A DNA stretch of 57,308 bases, from contig NZ_WOFU01000014.1 in the NCBI RefSeq assembly GCF_016879755.1, forward strand, positions 1 through 57,308, given 5' to 3'. Made by a program: the position numbers and the translations under genes. This stretch comes from Bacillus sp. B15-48. Lineage in GTDB: Bacteria; Bacillota; Bacilli; Bacillales; Cytobacillaceae. Each line of letters opens with the position of its first letter. Positions within the stretch are counted from its first letter, which is position 1. Shown here piece after piece: positions 29,153 to 38,711 of the stretch. The notes under the pieces were generated by a model, which saw only the letters and a list, made by a program, of their open reading frames with translations, was not told the DNA's origin and did not search any database.

Positions 29153-29656
29153 TTGTTCATTGAAAAACAATATTTAATCCAGCCGCAGTTGGTGTACATG
29201 ATTGGCGATTATGATCGTTACGGGAAACTTTGTACCCGAATCATTGAAACGGAGCGAACGTTTATCGTCGACAAATCGCCATTAGAAATCATCGATGAAA
29301 GCATTAAATGGATTGGCTATGACTTAAGAGGAGCCACACTTACCTCAAAGCGGTTGTTAGGCAAGATCCAGATGTATCCGATTATGGTTAATCCGATCGA
29401 ACGCATCGTCCTGTTTCCATCAAAGTCCCCTCATCATCTCGATAATATTTGGTTTAACCCTCATCATATTTCACGAACGAAAAGCCACCACCACGAGACG
29501 CTTATTAACTTCAGCAATGGCTTTTCACTATTACTCCCAATCAGACTTGCTTCCTTCAATACGAAAATCAAAAATGCAGAACAATTGGAAGCGATTACAG
29601 CAAAACGGCTCACCTTCGTCCTCGATTCCGACAAGCGCTATAGTAAAAATAAATGA
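29153..29656 (+). CDS. ComK-like competence transcription factor paralogue
   Basis: 167 residues resembling ComK: an N-terminal IGDYDRYGKLCTRIIE, the PIMVNPIERIVLFPSKSP core, WFNPHHI, ETLINFSNGFSLLLPI and an SFNTKIKNAEQLEAIT segment. ComK is the master DNA-binding activator of competence in Bacillus and binds AT boxes. This protein is shorter than B. subtilis ComK (192 residues), lacks its C-terminal tail, and lies among mobile-element relics, so it is probably an accessory paralogue. TTG start at 29153 follows AAAGGGG by about 10 nt. The frame shows no disruptions. Confidence 0.75.
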   Translation: MFIEKQYLIQPQLVYMIGDYDRYGKLCTRIIETERTFIVDKSPLEIIDESIKWIGYDLRGATLTSKRLLGKIQMYPIMVNPIERIVLFPSKSPHHLDNIWFNPHHISRTKSHHHETLINFSNGFSLLLPIRLASFNTKIKNAEQLEAITAKRLTFVLDSDKRYSKNK

Positions 29657-29771
29657 GAACAATCTGTCGGGCAGGAGGGGAGCTTTAATCCCTTCCGCTC
29701 GCTCGAACATGATAACAAAATCAAAACGACAACCAAATGGGACCTGGTCCAACAAAGGAGATTAAAAACAG

Positions 29772-30656
29772 ATGACCAACGGAATTATTAAACGCCGCAA
29801 GACGACCGATTTTGCCCAAATACATAATCAAGTGCTGCAAAATTTAACCGACATTCGTACGATTGGCTTAATTGCCCACTTAATGTCGATGCCCGCTGAT
29901 TGGGCGATTAAGAAAACCCATCTTTATAGCAAATTCGGACGCGGGCCAGTGACCACAGCTATTGCCGAACTCGAAAAGAACAACTATTGGGTTCATATCA
30001 CCTATCGTGACGGAAAGAAGAACCTTCATTATTACCAGATTTCTGACAGTGCATTTACCGCTGCTGAAGTGAGTGAGATGATTAAGGAAGTTAGCGAAGC
30101 GGGTTATAAAATCACACACATCAGTGAGTCGTTTCTTCATCTAATTACCACTTCCTCGCCTTGTTTAACCAATGGGGAAGAAGAGGCGTCTTCAAGTGTC
30201 GATTTTCTAAAGTCGAAAATGGACTGTCCAAATTCGACTGTAGAAAACAAACAGCTATTAAATAAAGAGAAACAAAGAAATAAAAAACAAATAAATAATC
30301 ATCAAACAAATATTGTTAATTTACAAGCAACGCCCAACCCATTCTTCGAATGTGAACAATTCGAACAAGCATTAACGACTGCCTGTCATGCCCTTTACAG
30401 CCAATACGCACCAGGAAGATGGAGTAAAAACTCCTGGCATACTCTAATTGACACGTTCGTCAAAGAAACAGTCGAGGCAGAAAAACATAACCAAATCCCG
30501 ATTCCCAATATCTCCGCCTACGCCGAAGCAGCCATCCGCAACATGACCCATGCCTTTGATCAGAAAACAGCCAGACTGGCCATAAACAAGAACATCCCAA
30601 CAAGACCAGTGCCGTTTTATAATTGGCTAATTAATGAGGTTGAGGATAGCAACTAA
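29772..30656 (+). CDS. Winged-helix replication-initiator-like protein
   Basis: 294 residues. The N-terminal 100 residues (IRTIGLIAHLMSMPADWAIKK, then VTTAIAELEKNNYWVHITYR) form a helix-turn-helix/winged-helix unit of the type found in plasmid and phage replication proteins such as RepA-N and DnaD-like proteins. A low-complexity Lys/Asn/Gln linker follows at ~165-185, then a helical C-terminal domain with WSKNSWHTLIDTFVKET. AAAGGAG lies 11 nt before the ATG. Base composition is clearly richer in GC than the ssp operon. With the Xre and ComK-like genes it suggests remains of an integrated plasmid or phage. Confidence 0.55.
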   Translation: MTNGIIKRRKTTDFAQIHNQVLQNLTDIRTIGLIAHLMSMPADWAIKKTHLYSKFGRGPVTTAIAELEKNNYWVHITYRDGKKNLHYYQISDSAFTAAEVSEMIKEVSEAGYKITHISESFLHLITTSSPCLTNGEEEASSSVDFLKSKMDCPNSTVENKQLLNKEKQRNKKQINNHQTNIVNLQATPNPFFECEQFEQALTTACHALYSQYAPGRWSKNSWHTLIDTFVKETVEAEKHNQIPIPNISAYAEAAIRNMTHAFDQKTARLAINKNIPTRPVPFYNWLINEVEDSN

Positions 30657-30742
30657 TCGATAGGTGCTTGTCGAAAATACTTTATAAGGGGGAGGGGGGA
30701 GAGAAGCAGGAAATAAAAAATGCAAATACAAAAAAATAAAGA

Positions 30743-30769
30743 TCCCAAGTGAATTTGCTTCACTTGGGA
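30743..30769 (-). terminator. Terminator of the Sau3AI-like endonuclease gene
   Basis: TCCCAAGTGAA-tttgc-TTCACTTGGGA is a perfect 11-bp stem. On the minus strand it is followed by TCTTTATTTTTTTG, placing it about 80 nt after the stop at 30848. Confidence 0.75.
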
Positions 30770-30847
30770 CAGAATTAAGATCACGCTAGCTTTTTTGTTT
30801 TGTATAGAATTGCGCAAGAGTGAGAACTTTTACGGTAGCGTGTAACA

Positions 30848-32236
30848 CTATTTAATCTTAGTGCATATTTCAGCAATATACGTATTATCCAGCCAAAAAG
30901 CCTGCTTTGTTATCTTTCTTCCATCTGGTAATAACGTTTTATCACTTCCATCTTTAGCTTTAGGACGAATATGACAGAGTCCATTATTTCGTGGTTTCGG
31001 TAAATTATTTTTAACTATGATACGTGTTGATTGTTTGACAGGCTCCAATTTGATACCAGTATTGATTAATTTCTTTACATGCAACCAAAATTCTTTTAAT
31101 CGGCTTTCTATTTCCTTTGTAGGCATATTCCAGAGAGTAATTCCGCTAAAATAAAGTTTTCGATTAGGATTTTTGTTTTTTGTTTCTGTGTAATGGAATA
31201 CTACAAAGAGAAACTTAGTTTGCTCAAAATAATTTCTTACCCAACTATCCTCCCAAGATTCAACTGCCCATGTTTGAAAATCGATATTTTTGAAAGACAT
31301 ATGCTCCTTTGGTAAACCATCAGGCTCTATACGGACTGTTTTTATTTGAATATTCGCCTTGGAGAACTCTTCTATTTGATCAAGCTTAGTTCCACGAATT
31401 CCAAGTAACCCACTAATGAATTCCTGTAAAAAACTCTTTGAATGATGGTTGATAGTTAATCCTGTTGATGAAGCAATTTTATCGAGTGACAACCCAGAAT
31501 ACGGGGCAAACTTTTCTTTTAATATTTCAATTAGCGGTTTTTGTTTTAATTCAGCAGCTGATGTAAACTTTACTAAATCTTCCTGATCAATGATTTTTCT
31601 AACAATGGAAGTCATATATCCTTGTTTCAAGGAATATGCACGTTGCATGGCCATAATATCACTGTAAGGTTGATGACGCAGTGAGTTTTTATTTGCCCCT
31701 TTGGAGCAGGCTCCCAAATAGTTTGTATCCCCTTCAGATAGTTCATGAGCTAATCCTGCTTTAATTTTTTCAACGATTGTTTTCCAGTCTTGCTTAATAA
31801 TTTCTAAATCTTCCTCAGGATATTGATGGAGATAAGCTTTTATAATTTTATAATCGGCTCTTTTGACATCAGGAAGCCATTCATAAAACATCATTAAGAT
31901 TTCTTTGTTTTTTTTCCAGAAGCTCGATTCATCAAACTCATTTTTTGCTTCTTCTTCATAGTTAATAATATTGAGGACTAATCTTTCTTTAGCTGAAAGG
32001 GTTCCATTTTTATTTTTTTTAAAAGGAGTTACTTTTAATTCGATGCCTAATTCCGAAAAATCAGCTTCACTTCTTGAATTTACCTCATAACCAAAATAAC
32101 TTTCTTCAACAATTTGTCCAAGTTGCCCCTTTGCTTTTTCATTTTGAATTCTACCACTTTGATCAATTTCACCAAAAGTTTTCCCTTCTGCCAATCGGGC
32201 CATATGTAACAATTCTTCTTGGGTATGATAAATCAT
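30848..32236 (-). CDS. Sau3AI-like type II restriction endonuclease (predicted GATC)
   Basis: 462 residues. An N-terminal MutH-type catalytic domain has the D...ExK metal site in the FSELGIELKVTPF segment near residue 70. The C-terminal half is a second, non-catalytic MutH-like DNA-binding domain in which the equivalent position reads IQIKTVRI. Sau3AI itself (489 residues) has the same two-domain layout and cuts before GATC. ATG at 32236 is chosen for AAGGAGTG about 8 nt upstream. A 33-codon upstream extension lacks a site. Its partner methylase lies just upstream on the same strand but is separated by a terminator. Specificity is inferred from the family. Confidence 0.85.
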   Translation of the reverse strand: MIYHTQEELLHMARLAEGKTFGEIDQSGRIQNEKAKGQLGQIVEESYFGYEVNSRSEADFSELGIELKVTPFKKNKNGTLSAKERLVLNIINYEEEAKNEFDESSFWKKNKEILMMFYEWLPDVKRADYKIIKAYLHQYPEEDLEIIKQDWKTIVEKIKAGLAHELSEGDTNYLGACSKGANKNSLRHQPYSDIMAMQRAYSLKQGYMTSIVRKIIDQEDLVKFTSAAELKQKPLIEILKEKFAPYSGLSLDKIASSTGLTINHHSKSFLQEFISGLLGIRGTKLDQIEEFSKANIQIKTVRIEPDGLPKEHMSFKNIDFQTWAVESWEDSWVRNYFEQTKFLFVVFHYTETKNKNPNRKLYFSGITLWNMPTKEIESRLKEFWLHVKKLINTGIKLEPVKQSTRIIVKNNLPKPRNNGLCHIRPKAKDGSDKTLLPDGRKITKQAFWLDNTYIAEICTKIK

Positions 32237-32270
32237 AAAGTGACACTCCTTAGAGGTATGTAATGATTTA

Positions 32271-32304
32271 ATTATAACAAAAAGGCTGATACGATGTATC
32301 AGCC
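32271..32304 (-). terminator. Terminator and promoter-like junction between methylase and endonuclease genes
   Basis: On the minus strand GGCTGATAC-atc-GTATCAGCC is followed by TTTTTGTTATAATT. The stem and T tract form an intrinsic terminator after the methylase. TATAAT immediately downstream could be the -10 of a separate endonuclease promoter. This would allow late or low expression of the endonuclease relative to the methylase. Confidence 0.65.
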
Positions 32305-32315
32305 GTAAAGTCTCA

Positions 32316-33599
32316 TTATACTGCATGTTGAGCATTAATATCTTGTTCTTTCATTTCCTCTTTTCTATTCATTTCTTCAATTTCAAATATATATTCGCCC
32401 ATTGTCTTAACTAATCCGACAACAAGGGCATTACCCATACAAAAATATCTCATACGTTCGGACATCCCCGAATTAGTCCAATTATCATGGAATTCATTTA
32501 ATCTTTCACATTCAAGAGGGGTTAAAAATCTTTTACGTCCATTTACTTGAACGATATGAGTACTTCTATTAACAGTACCTTCACTAGTCAGCATGGTTCT
32601 ACCAGGTAAGGCTAAATCATCGGTTGGAGACATGCCGCCTTCTGAAAAAATATATTTATGACCGTTGGCAGCGGTTCTTTCAATTTTCTTAGGACCTCTT
32701 AAAAATTCGAATTTCTCTTCCATTGTAGGAGTCAGGAAGTACTTTTCCTCAATGGTTTCTTCATCTTGAAGAATTCTTCCTAATGGAGTTGGTTCATGCT
32801 CGACTGGCTCCGGATGAATGGTATAAATTTTACCATCTCTCATGATACCAGCTGGAAAAAAGTTAAAGGAAAAATGATCGGAAATTTCCACAATATCTCT
32901 TGATGTTAATTCGGTCTTAGCCTCACGTTCTTTAACTGGTACTTCTTTAATTGGAAAGGATTCAGCGAAAAACCCAAATTTATAAACTAAATCCTCAAGC
33001 GGAAATTCTCTCATCCTTTTCTCATATGAAGTATCGTGTTTATATGCAAATATAAACGTTCTTCTTCTTCGTTGAGCATGTCCATATTCAGCGGCGTTGA
33101 TAACACGCCATTCAACGGTGTAGCCCAAATCTCTAAATGTAGCAAGCATGACGGCGAAATCCCGGCCGCGCTGCTTAGAAGGAGATTTCAGCAATCGATC
33201 GACATTTTCAAGCATGACATATTTAGGCATCGTATTTTCTATTACTCTTTTAATATCCCAAAATAAAACTCCTTTTTTACCTTGGATACCCTTTTCACCT
33301 GAAAGAGAACGAGCTACAGAGTAATCTTGACAAGGAAATCCACCAACCACTAAATCAGGTTTATAGCTTTGAAATACCTCTTCAGGTACTGTTGATATAT
33401 CTTTATTGCTGAACTCATCTAATCCCGTAATAAAATGTTGAGAGTAACATCCAAAAGCATCCTGTGCCTTTTTCGAAGGCTCCCACTGATTTGCCCAAAC
33501 TGTATGAAAAACGTCTTTGTTCGCTTTTTCTAATCCAAGTCGGAAGCCACCTACGCCTGCAAACAATTCAATGACTCTAATTATATTTTGGTCTTCCAT
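32316..33599 (-). CDS. DNA (cytosine-5) methyltransferase, partner of Sau3AI-like enzyme
   Basis: 427 residues with the ordered C5-methylase motifs: motif I ELFAGVGGFRLGLEKA at the N-terminus, motif IV GGFPCQDYSVARSL (catalytic Cys) near residue 88, motif VI MLENVDRLLKSP, motif VIII EYGHAQRRRRTFIFA, and motif X GNALVVGLVKTMGEYI near the end. It transfers a methyl group from AdoMet to cytosine. Neighbouring gene identity predicts GATC protection as by M.Sau3AI. ATG at 33599 has AAAGGGTG about 8 nt upstream. The frame itself extends 20 codons further without a site. Confidence 0.88.
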   Translation of the reverse strand: MEDQNIIRVIELFAGVGGFRLGLEKANKDVFHTVWANQWEPSKKAQDAFGCYSQHFITGLDEFSNKDISTVPEEVFQSYKPDLVVGGFPCQDYSVARSLSGEKGIQGKKGVLFWDIKRVIENTMPKYVMLENVDRLLKSPSKQRGRDFAVMLATFRDLGYTVEWRVINAAEYGHAQRRRRTFIFAYKHDTSYEKRMREFPLEDLVYKFGFFAESFPIKEVPVKEREAKTELTSRDIVEISDHFSFNFFPAGIMRDGKIYTIHPEPVEHEPTPLGRILQDEETIEEKYFLTPTMEEKFEFLRGPKKIERTAANGHKYIFSEGGMSPTDDLALPGRTMLTSEGTVNRSTHIVQVNGRKRFLTPLECERLNEFHDNWTNSGMSERMRYFCMGNALVVGLVKTMGEYIFEIEEMNRKEEMKEQDINAQHAV

Positions 33600-33659
33600 A
33601 ATCGAACACCCTTTCGTATTGCTTTCCACTATTGTATCATATCTGCTTAAAAAGATCAA

Positions 33660-34113
33660 GATCCTAATTTAAATAAACATTAACGAAAAAACCGAATAAG
33701 TTAGATTTAAATTTCTTCCGCTAATAATTGTTTAAAAAGAAATATCTACTATTTCCTACATCGTTTATTTATTTGAAAATCAATCTAGGGAAAGACGATA
33801 TCTTAATATGATACAGAAAAAAGCACAGAATAATCAACTGTCAAAAGGAGTAAAGTTTAGGTTTAAGTTTTTAATTTTTATCAAAGAGGATAATTAATTA
33901 TGATTGATACAATTAGCAAATATAACAGTTCCTCCATGGAATTGCTTGAAATCGAATACGATGAATTTTTCAAAGAAATTTGAGAACTTGGCTTTGCCAC
34001 ATGAATTCTTTAGAAATTGTCATTTCAAGTGAAGCGGGTACTGGGCCGTCGCTTTGATTGATGAATAATGGGGTAAGGGGATAGGAGAATTATTTTTAGG
34101 GTATAAGAAGTAC
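33660..34113. other. Gene-poor stretch with degraded ORF fragments
   Basis: No intact gene. A 26-codon ATG frame at 33901 (MIDTISKYNSSSMELLEIEY...) stops soon after, possibly a truncated gene start. The rest shows only AT-rich sequence. Confidence 0.4.
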
Positions 34114-34143
34114 AAAAAAATCCCGAAAGATGAACTTTCGGGA
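34114..34143 (-). terminator. Terminator of the 34.4-38.7 kb minus-strand operon
   Basis: TCCCGAAAG-atgaa-CTTTCGGGA is a perfect 9-bp stem. On the minus strand it is followed by seven T residues. Confidence 0.75.
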
Positions 34144-34299
34144 TAAGATCTAAAAAATTATAGTTTAAAAAGTGAAAGAAACAACGAAATATCGGGAAGC
34201 GCTAAGAGTAGTTCAGGAATTAGATCGTGAAAAGAAGCAAATAATTATTTGGTGCATGTTCGTCAATACAATTTTGCGTATAATACTTACCTCTTCTTC

Positions 34300-34759
34300 A
34301 GAGAAAGTAATGGGCTCATTCTGAAACTCATTGAACCAATCCGTAGCATTTTCTTCTCCGTACATCTCTATTACATCAACCATCGACAATCCGGCCGTTT
34401 TTTAAAACAACACCAGGCAATCTTTGTCCAAATAATTTAATATTATTTTTCGTGTCTCTTTAATACTTCGATTTCCTCTTTTTTAAACTTATCAATGCTT
34501 GTTTATTTGAATTGACAATAAAATCATGAACGATGTTATTGTAGGCTTCCAAATCCTCAAAGTTAAAGCTGCCGTGTTCATCGATATATTTACTGATGTG
34601 CGTGGCAATACGGCCATTTTGATCATTGTAATATAGGTATTTTAATGGAATACGATAGACAGGATAGTTTTTCGTTTCACCCTTAATGGTTAATTTACGT
34701 GTTCCATCTGTTTTCATAATATCGTCGCCAATTAGTTCAATTAAATTAATTTCGCTCAT
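34300..34759 (-). pseudogene. ParB/sulfiredoxin-like protein, N-terminal remnant
   Basis: The first 99 residues (34460-34759) include YPVYRIPLKYLYYNDQNGRI and end prematurely. A shift of frame restores KKEEIEVLKRHEK, and another restores NIKLFGQRLPGVVLKNGRIVDG. That last segment matches the ParB-like pattern of proteins that continue ...DGNRR. Beyond it only unrelated fragments follow (a 34249-34370 frame with MYGEENATDWFNEF). The ATG overlaps the stop of the 799-residue gene (ATGA), so it was the last gene of that operon. It probably made a nucleic-acid-binding or nuclease protein before decay. Confidence 0.6.
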
Positions 34760-37146
34760 TTTTCAAATACCTCCTCATAATAATCCTCTTTATCTGCGTA
34801 TAATTTATATAATTCCTCCGAGTAGAAAACATCGGTATCCCTTAAAATGTAGAGTACTTTTGATTTTTCTAATGTTAGGCCGTATAAGTAATGGATTTTT
34901 TCGAGTAAATCGTAGATATCAATAATTCTTTCTCGTAAGATATAGTCATAAAGAAAGTCACCTAGCGAAAACTTCGTGTCGGTTATTTTATATACATATC
35001 CAGTTGCAGTTTGTATCGACCTTATTTCATCAAAACACCAAATTATTCGTTCATAGAAAATATCGGAAAAACCTAGGTTCTCGAGATAATGTTCAAAACC
35101 ATTTTGACGTAGGGAATACAAGGTAAAATATTGATTCTCTTCAACCATTGAAAGAATTTCTTGCTTAAAGTTGTCAATATCAAGCTTGCTCATACCAGCC
35201 TGAATAAATTTAGAGTATGTCATATAAACATCTTTTTCCACTTTGAGAATATCATAATTTTTTTCAAGATCATACATAACACTCCAAAAAGTTTTGGTTG
35301 AGTAAATAGGAAGATGATTATTATAAAAATAATCTTTGGATAGTATTAATTCTCGATAATATTGATCCAAGCTGTTATAGTCATTGCTTAAAATATAATT
35401 GTTACGCAGTGTATAGCCTAATTTGGAAAGTGTCATATTATTGATATAATAATCTTCAAAATTTGATATTACCTTTACACCATAGCAAATCATCTCATCC
35501 ACTGTATAAAGTGGTTTATCTAACTGAATAGATAATTTTTTTAATTCTTCATTTGATAAAGAAATGTAATCCGTCTTGATTATATCTCCATCCAAATATT
35601 CATTTAGATTCGAAAAAATAAAGCTTCGTGTTGAATCTGCGCGAATACCCCATAATTCTTCTAAGAACTCAAGGAATTCATCAATATGAACAGGGGAGTA
35701 TTCATGAAATAATCGCAATAGGAAGGCCTTTTTGGAAATATTTCCAATCACAAATTCCGGCATTCTCGTATAGGTGACATGTTCCAAAGGAACCATTTGT
35801 TTATAAAGATTGTGTAATTCATACTCGGTTTTAATGTCAATTGCTTCCATTAAGGATGGGTTCTCATTGAATATTTTTTTCATACTATAAACGCCTGTTT
35901 CCAGCTGTAATAGAGAAGAAAGCGTTAAGATGACATCCTGTGTAATAATATCGTAGTTATAATAGCGGTACGTATGACTATTTCCACGAATAATAATTTT
36001 ACTTCGGTCGCCCAGACCCCTGATAGATGTTTCATCACTCATAAGAGAAGGAGGAAGGTTTTGTTTTGCGATATACTCATTGTATCTGTCCACCAAATCT
36101 TTGTCCCTAACAGGAAGGAGAGCATATTGTTCAACAACAGTTTCAAAAATATTCATTTTCGAAAGCTCTTTCACTTCACTGTGCTTATCGATAAAACAAT
36201 TATACTGCTCAAGAATCATTCTTCTTTGTCCTTCCGTATAACGGTTGTTAAATAAATCATCCAGCAATGATTTATTTCCCTTTGTTAACACCAACTCTAA
36301 AAACATATAGATATAGGAAGGTTCGTTAAATAACTTACAAAACAGAGATTGGCCAATATTAAATTTTTCAAATACCTCGCTATATTTATAGACTTCCTCG
36401 AAACGCGGCATCTTGTCAACAATCCGCTTTAAAATATTATAAATACCTTGTCGTGAATATTGATAACTTTTTGCTAAGTCGGATACTGGTTTCCCTTCTA
36501 GAAAGTCCAATAATATTTTTTTATCGTCAAAATCCTTTTGTAGATATTCATCAAGTTTCGGGAAAACTTTTTTGATTCGATTCTGCTCATCGAAGCGAAT
36601 CGCTTTTTTTGCTTCAAGTTCATTTAATATCCTAGCTAGTGTCCCGTTTTCAAGAGTGTAAGGAATACTTTTTTCTAGCTCTTCCATTGTCATAACATCA
36701 TTAAGATTAAACGTATCAATAATATTTTTAACAATTTTTGATACCATGCTGTAAGGTATAACTCCTTTATTCAACTCTAACGATTCATAGGCACTTCGTA
36801 TTTTAGAGAATACCGAGTTTTTGTTCGCACCATTCATTTCATTATACTGTTCGAGCGTTAAGGATTCGATATCTTGATACCTTATATTTAATTGAATTAG
36901 ATTATCAATGATGGTCATAGAAAGACCTTCATGAGCCAGTTGTGCTGGACTATTATTTATTTTTTCATCTTCTAGATTAAGTAGTGCATGCATGATATCA
37001 GAGTACAACTTAGGTTTTGTCTTCTGGATTTCATGGATGTGTTCGGTTTGATGGATAAAATCCTCAAGTGATAATTCCTTTTCAACCAACTTCTTTATTT
37101 GGTTTAAGGAGATTCCGTACTCATATAAACCATAAATCTTGTGCAC
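34756..37146 (-). CDS. Large helix-turn-helix protein sharing a C-terminal domain with its upstream neighbour
   Basis: About 796 residues (799 if ATG at 37155 is used). I do not recognise the family. A helix-turn-helix segment VSDLAKSYQYSRQGIYNILKRIVDKM near residue 225 resembles sigma-70 region 4 or resolvase-type recognition helices. Other parts are long helical repeats. The last ~130 residues (from NQYFTLYSLRQNGFEHYLENLGF to the end) align with the C-terminus of the 37162-38711 product (FTLSSIKKKGFEHRLEEFGF ... DFYYSEEL). GTG at 37146 is preferred because AGGAG lies 9 nt before it but abuts the ATG. No catalytic residues are evident. A DNA-binding scaffold or regulator is possible. Confidence 0.7.
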   Translation of the reverse strand: MHKIYGLYEYGISLNQIKKLVEKELSLEDFIHQTEHIHEIQKTKPKLYSDIMHALLNLEDEKINNSPAQLAHEGLSMTIIDNLIQLNIRYQDIESLTLEQYNEMNGANKNSVFSKIRSAYESLELNKGVIPYSMVSKIVKNIIDTFNLNDVMTMEELEKSIPYTLENGTLARILNELEAKKAIRFDEQNRIKKVFPKLDEYLQKDFDDKKILLDFLEGKPVSDLAKSYQYSRQGIYNILKRIVDKMPRFEEVYKYSEVFEKFNIGQSLFCKLFNEPSYIYMFLELVLTKGNKSLLDDLFNNRYTEGQRRMILEQYNCFIDKHSEVKELSKMNIFETVVEQYALLPVRDKDLVDRYNEYIAKQNLPPSLMSDETSIRGLGDRSKIIIRGNSHTYRYYNYDIITQDVILTLSSLLQLETGVYSMKKIFNENPSLMEAIDIKTEYELHNLYKQMVPLEHVTYTRMPEFVIGNISKKAFLLRLFHEYSPVHIDEFLEFLEELWGIRADSTRSFIFSNLNEYLDGDIIKTDYISLSNEELKKLSIQLDKPLYTVDEMICYGVKVISNFEDYYINNMTLSKLGYTLRNNYILSNDYNSLDQYYRELILSKDYFYNNHLPIYSTKTFWSVMYDLEKNYDILKVEKDVYMTYSKFIQAGMSKLDIDNFKQEILSMVEENQYFTLYSLRQNGFEHYLENLGFSDIFYERIIWCFDEIRSIQTATGYVYKITDTKFSLGDFLYDYILRERIIDIYDLLEKIHYLYGLTLEKSKVLYILRDTDVFYSEELYKLYADKEDYYEEVFEK

Positions 37147-37161
37147 TGTTTTCATCTCCTA

Positions 37162-38711
37162 TTAATGAAAAACATATTGGTAATATAAATCCTTATTTTC
37201 GAAGACCTTCTCTAGCTCCTCTGAGTAATAAAAATCTGTTGACTTGGCAAGTAAAACAGCAGAATCAAATGAAATTTGGATATCCCATCTAGATTTCAAT
37301 TCATAGAGAACATCGTCTAAACTCATAAAATCCTGATTCTCAAATATTTCGGCCAATAAATCCGTATTCGTAACAGCAAATGGGGTCTTACGAAACAACA
37401 TCTGATTCTGTAAATTTAAATACTTCAACCTACCCGGACGCTTTAAAATACTCTCGTAAAATAAATTTTCAAAACCAAATTCCTCTAGTCGATGCTCAAA
37501 ACCTTTCTTTTTAATAGACGATAAGGTAAAGAATACATTTCCATCAATAAATTGCTCAACTGCATTTTTATAGGAAAGGAAAAGATCCTTTTGAACGTTA
37601 GCTTTCTTCAAACAGGTATCGGTAATATACATATTACCTTCTATTTTTACGATTCGAAAAGCGTTTTCAAGATTTTCAATTTTCCTTTTTACAAATGGTT
37701 CCTGGTAAACATTGTTATTAGGTACTTGAAAATAATCATGTTGAAAAATTTTCTTTTCAAAGTAGTCATTTGCATCGTTAAACTGATTGTCTAAAATAAA
37801 ATGAGAATCTATTTTATAACCAATTGCTTCTAATAAAGTCTTGTTAATCTCCTGGAGTGTGAACCCACCTAAACATTCATCAGCTATCGACCGAAAATCT
37901 TCCACAGTATAGATTGGATTATTTATGACGTTCCGTAGCTTTTCAATCTGTCCGTTCGAAAAATAATTACCATGGTTCTCTGAAATGTATTGACGAGAAA
38001 CGGCTGGTAAATCATTTAAGATTTCTCCAATATATTTGGCGTTAAGCCAATAAGCTTGTTTAGTGATTAATTGTCCATCTGGGAGTTCTACTTTGTCATT
38101 GCCATCCTTTGCCTTCGGACGTATATGGGCAACCGGATTTTCTTTTAAGCCTGGTAAATTATTTTGCCAAGTCGTTTTTTTCCAGAGGGTTTTGGAGTAA
38201 ATTCTACTCCACACTCTACAATTGCTTTGGTTTTTGACCACATTGCTTTCAATTTCCCATTTAAAATATCCGGAGGCATTTCCCAAACTTTTGTTCCTTT
38301 GAAAAATAAAATCTCATTTGAGCCGATCTTTTCCGATTGGAAAACGATAAACAAAAACACTGTCTCATTAAATTTCTTATATAACGGGCTACATTCCCAC
38401 TGCTCATCCACAAGAGTCATGAAGTTAACCTGTTCAAACGACATAGACTCCTTTGGAACTCCATTTTCTTTAAGACGAACAGTTTTTAGTGAGAATTTCA
38501 GTGGGCTAAACTCTGTTTCTAACTCTATCTGATTTAATCCAACATACTCAAACATTTGCCTTACTAAGTTCACTGTTGACAATTTTGAGGAAACAATAAG
38601 ATGAGGATTAATTCCAACTTTATATGCAATATCATTAAAGGATGTCCCTTGAAACTCACAAAGTTTTACTGAAACATAGTCGTTAACTTCTTCTAATTTT
38701 TTTACTTTCAC
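37162..38711 (-). CDS. Inactive MutH/Sau3AI-type DNA-binding domain fused to a novel C-terminal domain; -1 frameshift at A7
   Basis: The first frame (38711-38145) gives ~176 residues matching the C-terminal, non-catalytic half of the Sau3AI-like enzyme at 30848-32236. Shared segments include LKTVRLKENGVPKESMSFEQVNF, FLFIVFQ, LFFKGTKVWEMP and VECGVEFTPKP. The second frame (to 37162) continues with NNLPGLKENPVAHIRPKAKD and KQAYWLNAKYIGEIL, as in Sau3AI, then ~300 residues of new sequence. Its end is homologous to the end of the neighbouring 799-residue protein. The frames join by a -1 shift at A_AAA_AAA (38181-38175, zero-frame codons GGA AAA AAA), which would give ~516 residues. The catalytic E of ExK is replaced (FSLKTVRL), so cleavage is not expected. 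Start is GTG at 38711. The shift could be mutation, sequencing error or programmed. Confidence 0.7.
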
